Source: Blakeslea trispora
Lineage: Eukaryota > Mucoromycota > Mucoromycetes > Mucorales > Choanephoraceae
DNA: 64,000 bases
Direction: 5' to 3'
Assembly (NCBI GenBank): GCA_025331445.1
Contig: JAIWNE010000001.1
Location: 248,001-312,000, forward strand
Positions 1 through 11,788 of the stretch are shown one piece after another; position 1 is the first letter of the stretch; the number at the start of each line of letters is the position of its first letter. Position numbers and translations under genes: made by a program. Under the pieces are notes generated by a model. The model was given only the letters and a program-made list of their open reading frames with translations, was not told the DNA's origin and did not search any database.

Positions 1-1388
1 TAGGGCTTCTTCCTCCAACAATCTATCCCATATGTAATCTCAAGCAGAGACCCAAGTTTATTCAGCAAGACCAGGAGAATACAATGGATTGTCTACAGAT
101 CCATGTCCTTGATTGACAATTAGCCTTTCAAAGCTGATCCAAGACGTATGTAAGAAAGCGCCATCCATTGTAAGGCAAATGGGAGGTTTTTTTTTTTTGA
201 GCTATTTTTTTATTTGTTAATCAAATGACATCCAAAGCAGTCAGTAACGAAGCCAAAATAGCAACCAAGAACAGTTCCTGCTGATGTTTTTTTTTCTTGC
301 CTATTGATTACTTGCCATCTTCTAATATGGTGTTTACATGATGTTGCTCGTAACTTTTTTTTGCAGCTGCTTCTTCCTCCCCTTCCTTGACTGTCTTCCG
401 ATCTACCGAATTAACTATTTAGCTCCCTCAAGAACAGTGGCGATACTGTCAGTGAAGATGATGGCAACAAATCCTTGTTTTCAATTAAAAGGTTGCCGAG
501 TTTCTTTTTTTAAAAAAAAGGCTTGTTTTATATACAATGAGTTCTGACCCACTCTTAAAATGGAAGCCTGGAAAGGGAATCTAGTGTAGCAAAGGGTATT
601 GTTAAGCGATCCAGAAATAACAAATTTGATCGTCGACTCCCTAGTTTGTAATGCATCAACAGCCTTCGTTTACTCGTTTGAGGTCATTGCATCTACTAAA
701 GAATTTGAGCAAGGCATCTACATATAACAAGAAAGAGAAATGGTTACAAAGTGACTCTGGTATAAGAGAGTCTGAGCATTCCCCCCCCTCATCATTATAC
801 CGTTTCTTAATAAGCTTCTGAACCGAGCCAGAAAATGCACTTGATTGTGTAAAGAGCTTAGTCAATTCTTTTCTTAGAAGTAAAGGAGCAGTTTATGGCT
901 TATTCTAAAGTCTCTCTTTTAAAATATTAGAATACCATTTCTACTCTGTTCTTTCTAGTGATAATACTATTGGTAACAGAACGCAATGGACACTGTTTGA
1001 CTTAAAAATATGGTGCTCCATGAAGATGGTATTCCTTTTCTGAACAAATCTATCTTCTTTAGATACCCATTGACTTATCTTGAGCAGACACTTTATCTTA
1101 TTTGTCCCGAGAAAAACAAACAAACTAATCTACTCTCGCACTTTTTTCAAAATCAGTTACTGATCAGTGCATTGTTTGCCCTATTTTTTTTCTTCTTCAT
1201 GGTCAAGATAACGAAAGGGCTTGGTTGATCACACAAGTAGATAGTATCGAAGCATTCTAAAGTCAAGAACGATAAAGCAATGTCTCTTTTTTTCACATAG
1301 AAATAAATATAATTGTGCAATTAGCATATCTTGCTAGTGGCAACTTATTGTTATGCTGATCTTTCAAGTGTGCAATAGAATGGTATAC
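1..1388. other. Upstream stretch with no supportable gene
   Basis: AT-rich DNA with homopolymers. Two minus-strand stretches (about 656-865 and 941-1123) stay open for 60-70 codons but have no recognisable domain, no ATG at their 5' ends and no convincing splice sites. A 36-codon minus-strand reading frame beginning with ATG lies near 54-164. I see no gene that can be defended here. Confidence 0.5.
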
Positions 1389-1872
1389 TCAGCCTTCTAG
1401 TAATACTTGAGCAATAGTATATTCGCCATCATGTGACATCGATACATGCGCTTTTTGTATTCCATAAAGTTTGCTATTTAAAAACTCTAATTCAGGCTTG
1501 CCTAAAAAAAAGAATACTCGTTTAGCATATCTCTATTTATATTATACACGCGCTTTTACTTGCCTGCTTTTTTGATCACTGTCACCTGTTTCCATTCAAG
1601 ACGGTGATGAGGATACAATGCCTTATAGGCAGCCTCTTTGATACACCATCTAAACTGCTTTGTTAAACTTCTGCTACCAAAGAAGAGATCGACATCTACC
1701 TTGCACTAAGATAAGACTCACGCCCTTTCTGATCCAGATCTTGCAATTGCTCGAATTGCACAAGTTCTTTCTGACTTAATATTCGACGGGCTAGCACGTC
1801 CTGGCCTCTTCTGGATATAAGGGCCGTGATACGAGGCAAATGCAAAATATCAACTCCTATTCCTAGGATCAT
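1389..1872 (-). CDS. Holo-[acyl-carrier-protein] synthase (4'-phosphopantetheinyl transferase, AcpS/Ppt2 type)
   Basis: Transfers 4'-phosphopantetheine from CoA to a serine of acyl carrier protein; in fungi this small type usually serves the mitochondrial ACP. Three exons on the minus strand: 1872-1700, 1649-1564 and 1501-1389, giving 123 residues, the usual length of the family. The ATG at 1872 is chosen because the protein then starts MILGIGVDI, the typical AcpS N-terminus with the metal-binding Asp of GVD. The second signature, RWCIKEAAYKAL, is made by joining exons 1 and 2 and carries the catalytic/metal Glu. The C-terminus ends with a region (HVSMSHDGEYTIAQVLLE) matching the family's last strand. 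Intron 2 (1563-1502) begins GCAAGT instead of GT and is needed to keep frame. No obvious mitochondrial presequence is visible. Family assignment is firm; mitochondrial role is inferred. Confidence 0.88.
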
Positions 1873-3384
1873 AATGAAGGATACAACACACCTTTTTTTT
1901 TCTGTGTTCAATTACAAATAAAATTAAAGGGATTGCTCCAAGACACATTTTTTTTTCCTTTACAGCTTATTTGTTTACAATGTTACACGATCACTACTTT
2001 TTCTCTTTGAAGACATATATTTTTTTTTCAAAAGAAAAAAGCACGCTTCAGCTGTCTTTGTTAAAGCATAAAGATATCCGACATCATACATTATACAAGT
2101 GCACTCACTTATCCGGCGAAAAGAAAGACAAGTTTGTTCAAGAGAAAAAAAAATTCAAGAGTGAATACTTTAATCACTCCTAAGGAACTTTTGGCTGGCA
2201 CCTTCTTTCTCGTACTAGAGAAATGATAGATGTTACCAGGGAGACTAAACAGTTTATGTTTCTTAGGGTTTATAATAAAAGAAGACCACACATTTCTTTT
2301 CTTTCAAAAAAAAAAAAAGAATTGTTGTCAAAAGTTTACTAAAAAAAAAACAATACACAAGTCTGAAATGTATCTCAGCCATTGTTAGTTTAACGAGTAG
2401 GAGGATTTCGTTTTCAAGCATTATCATAGGGCAAGTAGCCTTTGGTTATAGATTCATAGTTCAGCCATGAATCATCAGCTGCTGAGGAAAGAAAGAGCAA
2501 AATGACAGGGAATGGAGTGATGGTATAACTATTTCTAATTTCCAACAAAAAGGAGCGAGTGGTTTTATTATACTTCTAGTGCTAAAAAGCTATGTCTAAT
2601 AGCTTCTGATGAATTTTATGTAGCCTTTTCAATCCAAATGAGTGCAAGTGAAATCATTTGCTCAGACGATAGTAATCGCTTATCTTAAAACAATGAGGAA
2701 ACAGCATTGAATGTTTACAGTACTTCTTGTAATGGTCTCCAGTTGATTATTTTGTGTAATGACCAAGACAGACCAACAGTATCATCTCTTGGTTTAAGAT
2801 TTGATCCAGTTTGAGCAAACCTGTTAAGATGGGGATATACTAAATTGAATTTTGTGAGCTTTTAGGAGTTGTTTTGAATGTTATCTAGCTTGTTAAACAA
2901 GTATCACGATGAATTCAAGAGGAGTTTGGCTGTCATGACAAGAAATAAAGGAGAGCTCATGTCGGCATAAAATAGCATGACATCTCTAAGTTTGTTTACT
3001 TTTTAGCACCCTCTAATTTACTGGTTTTAATAGTTTTCACATGCTTTTTTGTTTACTGATGGGATAGATACGATAGAGATGCCCGTCTCTGATTGGATGA
3101 TTGTTTTTTTAGCGCGTATTTAAAGTAAACAGAACGTAATGATCATTTTCTCCCTCTTTTTTTTCTCTCTCTCTTTATCAAAGTCATCTCAGCTACATCT
3201 CGACACTTTGTCACTCAGGCAACCTCAAAGGCAAGTAACAAAATACTCTTCTTTAATAATGCTGTTATCTAACTTGCTTTGTCGTGCATAGCCTAAAAAT
3301 CTGCAATCTACGCAAGTCTATTATTGCACCAAGAGCAAAAAACGTTATCTACAAAAAAAGAAGAAAATACGCGTGTCTTTCCAT
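1873..3384. other. Intergenic, no gene seen
   Basis: AT-rich with many poly-A/T runs. A promoter-like arrangement stands near 3115-3240 (TATTTAAAGTA followed by a CT-rich tract and a CA-rich leader), but no coding sequence follows that I can recognise. Confidence 0.5.
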
Positions 3385-3480
3385 CTACAAAACTACAAAA
3401 CTACAAAACTACAAAACTACAAAACTACAAATATACAAATATACAAATATACAAATATACAAAACTACAAAACTACAAAC
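3385..3480 (+). repeat. 8-bp tandem repeat, 12 units
   Basis: Twelve head-to-tail octamers of the form (C/A)TACAAA(A/T): five CTACAAAA-type units, then ATACAAAT units, then CTACAAA units again. All three plus-strand frames are open through it (reading KLQNYKTT and the like), which is a by-product of an 8-bp period rather than evidence of a gene. Confidence 0.9.
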
Positions 3481-3579
3481 GCTTTCAAGCTCTACAAATC
3501 CTTTTTACGCGTTCTCTCTGCTCTCTCTGCTCTCTCTTTTTCTCTTTTTCTCTTTTTCTCTTGGTGCTTCTGCCTCTAC

Positions 3580-3860
3580 TTCAAGCTTGACGGGGGGTAA
3601 GGACAAAGACTGATGCTGCCTTTCCTGATCCTATATAAAGTGACCTACGACCGGAATCTAGTCCATTTTCGCGAACGACCTCTCGTTTTCTAGTATTGGG
3701 ACTGAAGTCGGAATGACTGAGGGCAATTACGCCGCCTGATCTGTTAACACTATGAGCGTGTCCTGTAGGGATCTGGGCAGAGGAAGCGGGTACAGACATA
3801 CTTGTACTATTCCTCGTTAGTTGACTGGTATGGGGTTTGCTAAGGATTTGGGATAGTGCG
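3580..3860. other. GC-richer unexplained block
   Basis: About 280 bp with clearly higher GC than its surroundings and none of the neighbouring homopolymers. On the minus strand an ATG-initiated frame of 72 codons (3799-3581) covers it, without a domain I recognise. It could be a non-coding RNA, an exon of an undetected gene, or a fragment of a repeat; the sequence alone does not decide. Confidence 0.35.
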
Positions 3861-5306
3861 AACAGAACTAAGTCTTCTTTGGCTTATTCAAAAAAGTAAG
3901 TCAAGGAAGGCTTACCCTCTGCGTTCTTACCTTTGTTGTCTTGCTTTGTTGTTGGAGGTGACTCTATTACTAAACAACTCAAGACTTGCCTTTACTGATG
4001 CCTTTACTGATGCCTTGCTGGGTCCCTGCTTCTGTCTCTATTTCTGTCTCCATTTCTGCTTCCATCTCTGCTTCCAAATGTGCCTATTCAACTGTATCTT
4101 GACAGTATTTACCGCATCTGAACCACCATATACCTTCTCAGATTGCCTTAAGAAGAGTTTTTTATCGTGTTTAACACTTTTTCTCTTCACCTAAATAAAA
4201 AGTCTATTTTCTATCTTGTCCACAATAAAAATCACAGACATGATACGTTTCTACAACTGTCTTTACCTCTGCTTAAACCACTATATTTGTATCTAATTTA
4301 CTACTCTGGCCAAAGTAACAACTAAGCAAAAAGCCTTCCCCTCCTCCTCCTCCTCCTCCTCCTCTATTTTCTGAATAAAAAGATATCAAAAGACTCTTCC
4401 CTGGTCTGTTTTTCTTTTTCTTTGAGCCTATACATTTAAAGATAAACTGTTCGTCTGCAACTTGTACAATATCTATGGCATAGGATGCTCTTTCTATTAC
4501 AATGACTACACCAAGCGTTACTTGGCTGTATCTTATAGCTATGTTTAACCATCTTAGCTCATGTCTGTACTAACTGGTTACAGCAACTGTTTAATCAAAA
4601 TCATCATACAAGTTACAAAACAATCATTGCTTTAATCATTGAGAAAGAAAAAAAAAGGCCATGGTAATAAAAGAAACAGTGGTAGCAATCATCACAAGTA
4701 ACAAAAGTGAATTCAGATTATATACCATTATTGCTTTTGACAGCAACCTCTTGTACAGATTGGGATGTATGCTATAGTATTTGCTTTACTTGAAGTAATG
4801 TGTTATGCACAATTGTATACTTGCCTCCATTGTATGTATTGGCGCAAAGAACAGTCTAAAAAAATCTGCTCTATGCAATCCCTAAAAAAGTCTTTTTTTA
4901 TATAACAACAAGAAAACCGCAAGAATAGAATCAATGGTTGTTTATTGGGTTTAAGATGGGTATTAACGAAATAGAGGAGTACCTCTTTAAAGTTGTAAGG
5001 GTCAGCTACCTGGCTGAAATACGAATTATATATAAAATAAATGACATACAAAAAAAAAAAGAGTAAAGTTCAATAGTAAAATGATAAAGAAGTATGTTGT
5101 TTGACAACATTCAATAGAGCACTTCTTTCCTTGATGGCAAAGTATTCCAAAAGCAAAGATAACTAGCATAAAAGACAATAGGTGGCTTAAGAGAGGACAT
5201 AGGGATAGGGCATAAGGCATATAAAGTCTATACAATGTTGATTGTATCTTGAAATTAAAAAAAATATATATAAGCTTGCTTCCTCCATCTGAAAAAAAAA
5301 ATTCAT
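3861..5306. other. Intergenic with short degenerate repeats
   Basis: Contains a degenerate 12-bp repeat near 4021-4080 (variants of CTGTCTCTATTT), a doubled TGCCTTTACTGA unit near 3990-4016 and a CTC tract. Open frames here are biased by the repeats and lack ATG starts or domains. No gene supported. Confidence 0.45.
4340..4364 (+). repeat. (CTC)n trinucleotide tract
   Basis: About eight CTC units in AT-rich non-coding DNA. Confidence 0.9.
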
Positions 5307-5894
5307 CTAAAAGCTTGCTTGCTTATGATCAGGACGATTGTTAAAGTCAATTGCTTTCCAAGGTCTTCTAAAATGGCGCATTTGGGAATGAACAGGATCA
5401 ACCATATTCTTGTTCTGTAGAGTCTTGAAGCGACCCCAGCAACATCCCCTTGAACGATGGGGCAAGTAAGTAGACGAGATCATTGCCCATGATAGACCTT
5501 GATCATAGCCTTGTCGAAGTAAATGGTCTTCCAAGGGTGTCCATGGTGTTCTGGTCTGAACTTGAGTTGTTTCGTTATTTCCAGCAGACTTTGATCTCGG
5601 TCTACGATTGGGATGGCTATAGATAAACATGTGATGTCTTGTAAGACTTACGTCACTTGCAGTTCGACGTCTGGATTGATATGAACTATACAATCCTGAT
5701 ACATCAGGATATCTAGTCTTATGAGGTGAGATGACATTGTTCATTTCATCCTGGCTTTTTGTTGAGCTTGTACTGCTGCAGGCACTGATACTACTGCACA
5801 CACTTCCGGGACTACTGATGATCATGGTAGGCTGATCTTGATGCCATTTATGCTGGTCAGTAGTACAGCAGGGTAAATAGGCTTGGATGGCCAT
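5307..5894 (-). CDS. Myb/SANT-like DNA-binding domain protein
   Basis: A 195-residue reading frame from an ATG at 5894. The N-terminal half is Ser/Thr-rich and low complexity (SSISACSSTSSTKS). Residues about 118-166 form a Myb/SANT-like three-helix domain: TPWTPLEDHLLRQGYDQG begins helix 1 with the typical W and acidic pair, followed by LSWAMISSTYLPHRS and RGCCWGRFKTLQ as the recognition helix. Such proteins bind DNA in the nucleus; target unknown. An upstream ATG frame (MDLKYLLCEPVSKL, from about 5994) runs open into the start of this gene and could be a 5' exon, but I found no intron of normal size that joins the two frames, so the start is uncertain. Large intergenic regions flank it. Confidence 0.65.
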   Translation of the reverse strand: MAIQAYLPCCTTDQHKWHQDQPTMIISSPGSVCSSISACSSTSSTKSQDEMNNVISPHKTRYPDVSGLYSSYQSRRRTASDVSLTRHHMFIYSHPNRRPRSKSAGNNETTQVQTRTPWTPLEDHLLRQGYDQGLSWAMISSTYLPHRSRGCCWGRFKTLQNKNMVDPVHSQMRHFRRPWKAIDFNNRPDHKQASF

Positions 5895-8018
5895 TCCAAA
5901 TCAATGACTGTTTGAGGCTGCTTGGTCAATTCAATCTGATTGGGTTGAACTGATAGCTTTGAAACTGGTTCGCACAAGAGATATTTCAGGTCCATTTTGT
6001 TTTTCTAAAAAAAAAAAAAAATGAGACAACTTTGCAAACTAGAGTAGACTAGATTAATTACCGAAAATAAATATAAAGAAAAGAATAGTACAATAGAAAG
6101 GGGGGCGGTTTAAAGTAAAGAAAAAAAAAGGTAGATAATACACAAAAAGAGAGAGAAAAAAAGGGGCTTTTTTTTGTAAAGAAGAAAGAGAATTAAAGAG
6201 TAGTTGTCATTGACGTTTTATAAAAAAAAAAAAAAAGAGAGAGAAATTCCTTGATGTTTATTTATATGTTTACTTGTCCAAGGGGGGGGGAACAGAAAAC
6301 CTCTGTTAGCTTACATGTACGAATTGGCTTTTTTTTTTCTCTCTCTGTTTATGTACATTACACTGTGATAAAAAAAAAGGAGTCTTTTATTTTTTATACA
6401 TACAAAAAAAGTTCCTACAGGAGAAAGCTGTAGGTTCCTTAAGTGAGGGGGGGAAGAATAGACCTTTTTTTAGTATTTTTATATGATTATGGCCATATGA
6501 GTATATCAATAAGCATATACTTTTGGGCTCATGTATGCCGCCAAAATTTGAAGAAAAAAAAACCCCCTTTATGATTTCCTGATATGTAAGATTTTGACAT
6601 ACCATATTTGGTGATTTTATTTCGTTTTTGTTCTTTTTTTTTTTTTATAAAAAAAAAATTAGGGATATTCGCATTTGTGCTCTCTCTTTTTTTTTTCGTG
6701 CATTTCTATTCTGTCGAATCTGATACATGCATTTTATTTTATTTAGATTTTCTCAACAAGTTGATTTCTCTTTTTTTTTTTACTTTTTATTATATAATTG
6801 TATTTACATCCACTTTGTTAGGTATGTTGGAACATACCAAATACAATAAAAAAGAAAAAAAAATAAAAAAAAGTGAGGCAAACAGCACATAGTTTAGTAA
6901 TGTTGAAAAATTAGAACAAAGTATGTTATTTATTGGTATTTTTCTTTTTTTATACATTTTTTTAATCAACTAAAAAAAAAAAAGACATGCATACTTACTG
7001 CATTATCACTTATTATGAGTCCTATACTCTCTATCTAAACCAACATGATGTATGTTCAATATTGCATACTGCTACTTTTTTCTTATTTTTTTATTCACCG
7101 ATATTTAAGGAGGTAAATCTGATTTAGAAACATGTAGAAATTACAACATGATAACTAGATAACAAAAACATTTAATTTTATTGTTTTCTGTACTTGTTGT
7201 TATAAAAAAAAAAAAAAAGGGGGTGCAATTATCTTTTTACACACTAAAATATATAAAAAAAAGCAACAAGGAAAAAGGGAGAGAAATAAGAATAGATAGA
7301 GAACAAAAAAAAAAAAAGGGAAAGGAGAAATGCGTGAACAAGTAAAAATTCATTTTGCAATTTTAAGCTTTGCATTCTCGGTGCGTGTAACTGCAAGAAG
7401 TATAGCCATTCAAGTGTACTAAGGGAAGGCCCTTCTTCTCTTACATAAATAGATAGAGTGTCTTGTTGATTCAAAGATACAGGCTATAGATAAATAAATA
7501 AAAATGCGATAATGCCCTCTTAACCTTAGTGTTTGTAATGTAAGAAAAGGCAAAAGAGATAGACTACAGACCAAAATAATTTATTTACATTCATTGCATC
7601 CTGCATAAAGGCACCTCAAACATTTTATCTAAAATTGGTTATTTTATAACATTGGAATACATATCTATCAGCCCTTCTAAAAAGTAACAAGAAGAAGAAT
7701 AAAGAGCTTGTCTTGTTCTGACTTGAACAAAACAGTCAGCCTATATGTCTTCTTGAATCAATCTTGTTCAAATTGACCACAACTTGAGGCTTAGGCATCA
7801 TCTTTTGATGTTACTGGTATTGTGCTCCATTCACGCTTTATTGGCTTGATTTCATGTGAAAATAGAAAAGAGAAAGTGATCTCAACCTACTTTTTTTTTT
7901 TATATATATATACTCTTTTCACTGACTAGAAAAAAAAAGGGGGGAGGCTAATGAAATCAGCAAACGATAAGGCGGTATCTTGCATCTAATTGTCAGATCT
8001 TCTTGACACATACAAAAG
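5895..8018. other. Long AT-rich intergenic region
   Basis: Dominated by poly-A/T and GA/CT tracts (for example 6000-6250 and 6600-6900). Short frames are homopolymer translations. No gene, RNA or mobile element recognised. Confidence 0.5.
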
Positions 8019-8222
8019 ATGGTCTATCTCAAGCCAAATTCTCCTTCTTTTCACTTTATGAAGCAATCATTTCAACAACTAAAGCTAGAAAAGAACATTG
8101 CAGCTATTGGTGAGGCTTTTAATCTGTATCTGTTTGGATGGTTGATATTTCCAGATATCAAGCTTGAGAAGTTAAAGAATTGGTTTGTTATCGCTTCAAC
8201 TGACAAGAAAGAAATTCACTAA
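8019..8222 (+). CDS. Possible small hypothetical protein (67 aa)
   Basis: ATG-initiated frame of 67 codons with mixed amino-acid composition (LKLEKNIAAIGEAFNLYLFG), preceded by a TATA-like TATATATATACTC about 110 bp upstream. No family recognised. It may be a single exon of a larger gene or chance; 500 bp of non-coding sequence follows. Confidence 0.2.
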   Translation: MVYLKPNSPSFHFMKQSFQQLKLEKNIAAIGEAFNLYLFGWLIFPDIKLEKLKNWFVIASTDKKEIH

Positions 8223-8746
8223 ATGACTTTTTTATCTTATAGAAAGTGATCACCTGACCAAAGAACAAATACTCATCAAGTAGAGTAAACAAGCAATAAA
8301 AGAGCAGTAAAATTTCATATGCAAATCTCTCTCTCTTTTTCTCATATGAATGACTTGAGTGACACGCATCATTTATTCACATGACTTTTATTTCCTTTTT
8401 TTCTTGTGTACAATTGGCATGAAATTCAGTCTACGTCATATCTATCATCCTATTGGTTCCATGAATTTATCCATTACCCCAGATTGATCGTGTTGTCATT
8501 TCCCTCAAACTTTAGCTTACTGTTCACTCATACTTTTTATCAGTAAAGCAAAATGATGAGTGTACATGATTCTCAAACACACTTTTCTGTATTTCACTTG
8601 GTTTTGCCATACATGTGATATGCATTTGCTGTCTAAAAAAAAGAAACAGTCTTAAATAGGGGTAAACCCTAAAATAAAATAAAATAAAAAATCTATTCTA
8701 TTTTTCATCTCTTTCTTTATTCCTTTATTTTTTTTTGCTTTAGTTG

Positions 8747-9142
8747 ATGCGGCTTTCTATTCTCTCTACAGTTGGGTGTGTGATTTTGACTCCATTTGTA
8801 TTATTGGTGATGTTGTGTTTGATGTTATTGGCAGTCATCACTACCACCTTCACTTCCTCCTTCTTATTTCTTCGGTTTACATTGCTTGCGATCGAAGTCG
8901 TTTCTGGCCTCACATTGGAATCCACAAATTGGCTACTGACCCATTGTATGTTAAGAATAGAAGGATACCTCAACAGATACCGAAAACAACAACATACACC
9001 CAATAAGACCATTGTGATGAGACGAAAGAAGCTATCGACATCCTCTCTGACATTAAGCCAATTGCCTTTCAAGGCAAAAATAAAATCAACCTATTCCGTC
9101 TCTGTTCCCGGAACACCTGATCCAGAGTTATTTCGACCATAA
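8747..9142 (+). CDS. Small membrane protein, function unknown
   Basis: ATG at 8747 gives 131 residues. Residues about 5-33 and 36-62 are strongly hydrophobic, so two membrane segments close to the N-terminus are likely, followed by a basic region (YLNRYRKQQ, MRRKKLSTS) and a C-terminal tail ending PGTPDPELFRP. No family is recognised. The ATG lies three bases after TTTTGCTTTAG, a good splice acceptor, so the frame may be the last exon of a gene with an upstream exon. The stop is only 66 bp from the stop of the convergent KPWE-motif gene. Confidence 0.55.
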   Translation: MRLSILSTVGCVILTPFVLLVMLCLMLLAVITTTFTSSFLFLRFTLLAIEVVSGLTLESTNWLLTHCMLRIEGYLNRYRKQQHTPNKTIVMRRKKLSTSSLTLSQLPFKAKIKSTYSVSVPGTPDPELFRP

Positions 9143-9208
9143 AAAACATTAGAAGATCCTTATTATACCAGTCAAATATATATATTAATTTTTTTTTTTT
9201 TAATAAAG

Positions 9209-9824
9209 CTAAGTTTGCTCTCGAGCAATTTCCCACGGTTTTGGACGTGCTGTCATTTTGGCTTCACTTGGTGTGCCTTCATTCAACACATTGGGTATTT
9301 GCTTGATACCTGACAAGTTAAGAATGACGTATGTTTTAAGGGCCTATGCGTATCTAGCGTGTGTATCTCTTTCTCTAACCTGGAATTTCAATGCCTTTCT
9401 CAATCATGTCTACAATCTCTTGAAATGAGAATCGAACAGGTTTATCTTTGGATGTGTTAGTCTATCGCTTTTGTTTGTTTCTTTTCGTACCTTCATCAGA
9501 CTGTTGTTTCCATTGTTCATATTGCTGAACATCAAAAGCGTCTATGAGTCTGATGGATGTTGATACATAAATAAAGGAGGAGATATTGTTTGCATATAGA
9601 CTACCTTGTATAGTAAAATAACTTGGCCTTTTTAATAATTTGTTCTTGATCTCCTGGATTTTCATTGAGGATAGAGGCAATTTTAGACTAATAAAATTAC
9701 TATGGAAGGCTCACGAAATAAAACTAAACAAAAAAAAGAACTGCAGACTCACAGTGTATTCTTGGTCTTTGTCAAAGTCATAGCTTTCAAAAGCTTTGAA
9801 TCGGGCAATCTCATCTTTTGTCAT
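9209..9824 (-). CDS. KPWE-motif peroxisomal import factor, PEX39/C6orf226-like
   Basis: Five exons on the minus strand (9824-9753, 9687-9605, 9549-9491, 9445-9380, 9309-9209) join without frame break into 126 residues. The C-terminal third carries the family core: FQEIVDMIEKGIEIPGIKQI then NEGTPSEAK and ARPKPWE, ending seven residues later. The N-terminal half is helical and acidic (FKAFESYDFDKDQEY, then DAFDVQQYEQWKQQ), as in fungal KPWE-domain proteins annotated as PEX14-like. Established: this KPWE family has been linked to PEX7-dependent (PTS2) peroxisomal import. Inferred: the same role here. All introns are 55-70 nt. The start is 139 bp from the stop of the next gene on the same strand; the stop is 66 bp from the convergent membrane-protein gene. 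Confidence 0.8.
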
Positions 9825-9963
9825 GACAACAACACGTATAAGGAAAGAGAAAGAGAGAAAATAAGAAAAAAAAAATAAAAAAAATAAAAGAACCAATTAA
9901 AATGATATAAATTCCCCCCCTCACATAATCAAGAGCAATAAGAATGGAAGAAAAAAAATCTGT

Positions 9964-11788
9964 TTATATCTTTGCAAAAAGCTTACGGTTTAAAGATAAT
10001 TTAAATACAAGTAATAGAGCAGCACCAGTAAGATAGCAGGCACCAGTAAAGTATTTGTAACTATCAAATTCCTTTTGAGCATGGGCTGACACCTCAATCA
10101 CACCTGCAAGGTTGGGTCCAAACATGGAGATAACAGTTAATATCAAAAACACAGAAAGGCCAGTTTCGAACTTTTCATATCCTGTTACCAACAGTGTGAT
10201 GGTTGGAGCTAAGAAAGGGTAGAAATGTGAGTTACTATTGAATATTCTCTGAAAAAAACCCCAATTATTTACTTAATGTAATAAATGCACCACCAAAGAA
10301 ACCGAACAAGATGGAGAAAGCCATTAAAGTATGAAAGGTAGTAGCATAAGACCAAAGAAAGAGCGATGTAAGTCCAGAAATGACAGAATAGATAATAATG
10401 ACATTCACGTGACCAAACACATCTGCAATTAACCTATCTATCTTGTGAGTCGTTTAAAGAAAAGCAATCCACATCTCTTTTTTTTTTTACCCTGAAACAA
10501 TTCTACCAATAGCATTCATACCAGATCCTATAGACAACACAAGTGCTCCTTGTGAACTACTTAATCCTAAAAATGTAGCATAGGCTATCATGTGTATTTT
10601 TAGTTACAAGAGTGTAATCCTCACAAGTCATATAAGCTTTACATGGAAGGAAATAGTAAGGAACATTATAAGCACTCTCCATCAAGATATCAATAAAGAC
10701 CCATAAAAGAAAGCGCCAGTTTTTGGCTACACTAAGGTCAAACATATCCTTCAGACAAATCTTGCTTTTTTCCTGATCTTGTTCTTCTAGGCTTTGGTCT
10801 ACTGACTTTTTGGCAGTCTTGAAAAACAGGCATGAAATGACACCAACCACAAGACAAACCAAACTCATGATTCTATAGCACCTGTATGCCGTGATGGTCA
10901 ATATCTTCTTTTTTTTTTTAGCAATTCAAGCTGCCCTTACCAATCTACGCCTAAATGAGTATTGAGAGGCTCAATAATCAATGGCATGATCAAACCACCG
11001 ATACTAATGCCGCTGGAAATGATACCCAAGGCCATTCCCTTATGTTTAGTAAACCATTGTGGAACTACAGAAAGCGCAATCTAGTATCAAGATTAGACCA
11101 AGAAAATAATGGATGCCTTATTCGTTCATCTTACATAAAACATGATGGAAGATCCAATGCCGTATACAACACCTTGTGTAAGATAAAGATGCCAAATCTA
11201 AGATTTCCCTTTTTAGTGACATACATGCAATCGTAACCATTCAAACAAACCTCTGTACTAAAGCTAGCCAAAAACAACCCCAGACTACAAATGACAATAG
11301 AAACAAACAGGACTGTTCTTGTCTCAAAGAAGGATAACAGTACTTGGCCTACAAGACCAAGTAGATTGATGATAATATTACATATAGTAGCAACAAAACT
11401 CAATTGAAGAGACAGATTAGGAGTGCCTTGAAACCCTTTGTATTGTTCAAAGTAGTTTTGCATTATACCTATTGATGATTGCTATCAGTAAGGTATCTGT
11501 CACTGCAAAACAACGAGCATCATTGTCTTACCCCATGATTGAAGAGAGCCTAATCCAACAACCAAGACTAGAAATGTGCCAGCCACAATGAGCCATGGAT
11601 TTTGTTCAGATGGATCTACATTCAAAATCTGTTTAGAACTACATGTTTTATAGCCATTGAAGCACCTGTTTGGATGAGATGTTACCTGAAAGTGATTCTT
11701 TGGAATGATGGTGGCATGATTTCTTTATCTCTTTTGTATAAAGTGTAGCTTGTGAGCTTTCGAAACTGTCGTTTTCAAGATTGGGCAT
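9964..11788 (-). CDS. MFS transporter, monocarboxylate-transporter-like (SLC16/MCH type)
   Basis: Multi-exon minus-strand gene. The start is the ATG at 11788 (MPNLENDSFESSQA), which gives a short acidic cytosolic N-terminus. A 70-nt intron follows, then the first membrane helix (NPWLIVAGTFLVLVVGLGSL). Exon order then shows MQNYFEQYKGF and LSFVATICNIII (the MCT-type start of helix 2), more helices, GMALGIISSGISIGGLIMPL (the helix 4-5 Gly-rich motif of the monocarboxylate family), a cytosolic loop with KSVDQSLEEQDQEKSK, and six C-terminal helices ending KLSLNRKLFAKI. Plasma-membrane or organelle carrier of a small organic substrate; the substrate cannot be read from sequence. It shares strand and orientation with another MFS gene upstream but belongs to a different family. 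Confidence 0.8.

Noticed and set aside
3284..3613. Plus-strand ORFs of 75-109 codons with repeated KLQNYKTT
   Set aside because: Produced by the 8-bp tandem repeat, open in all three frames.
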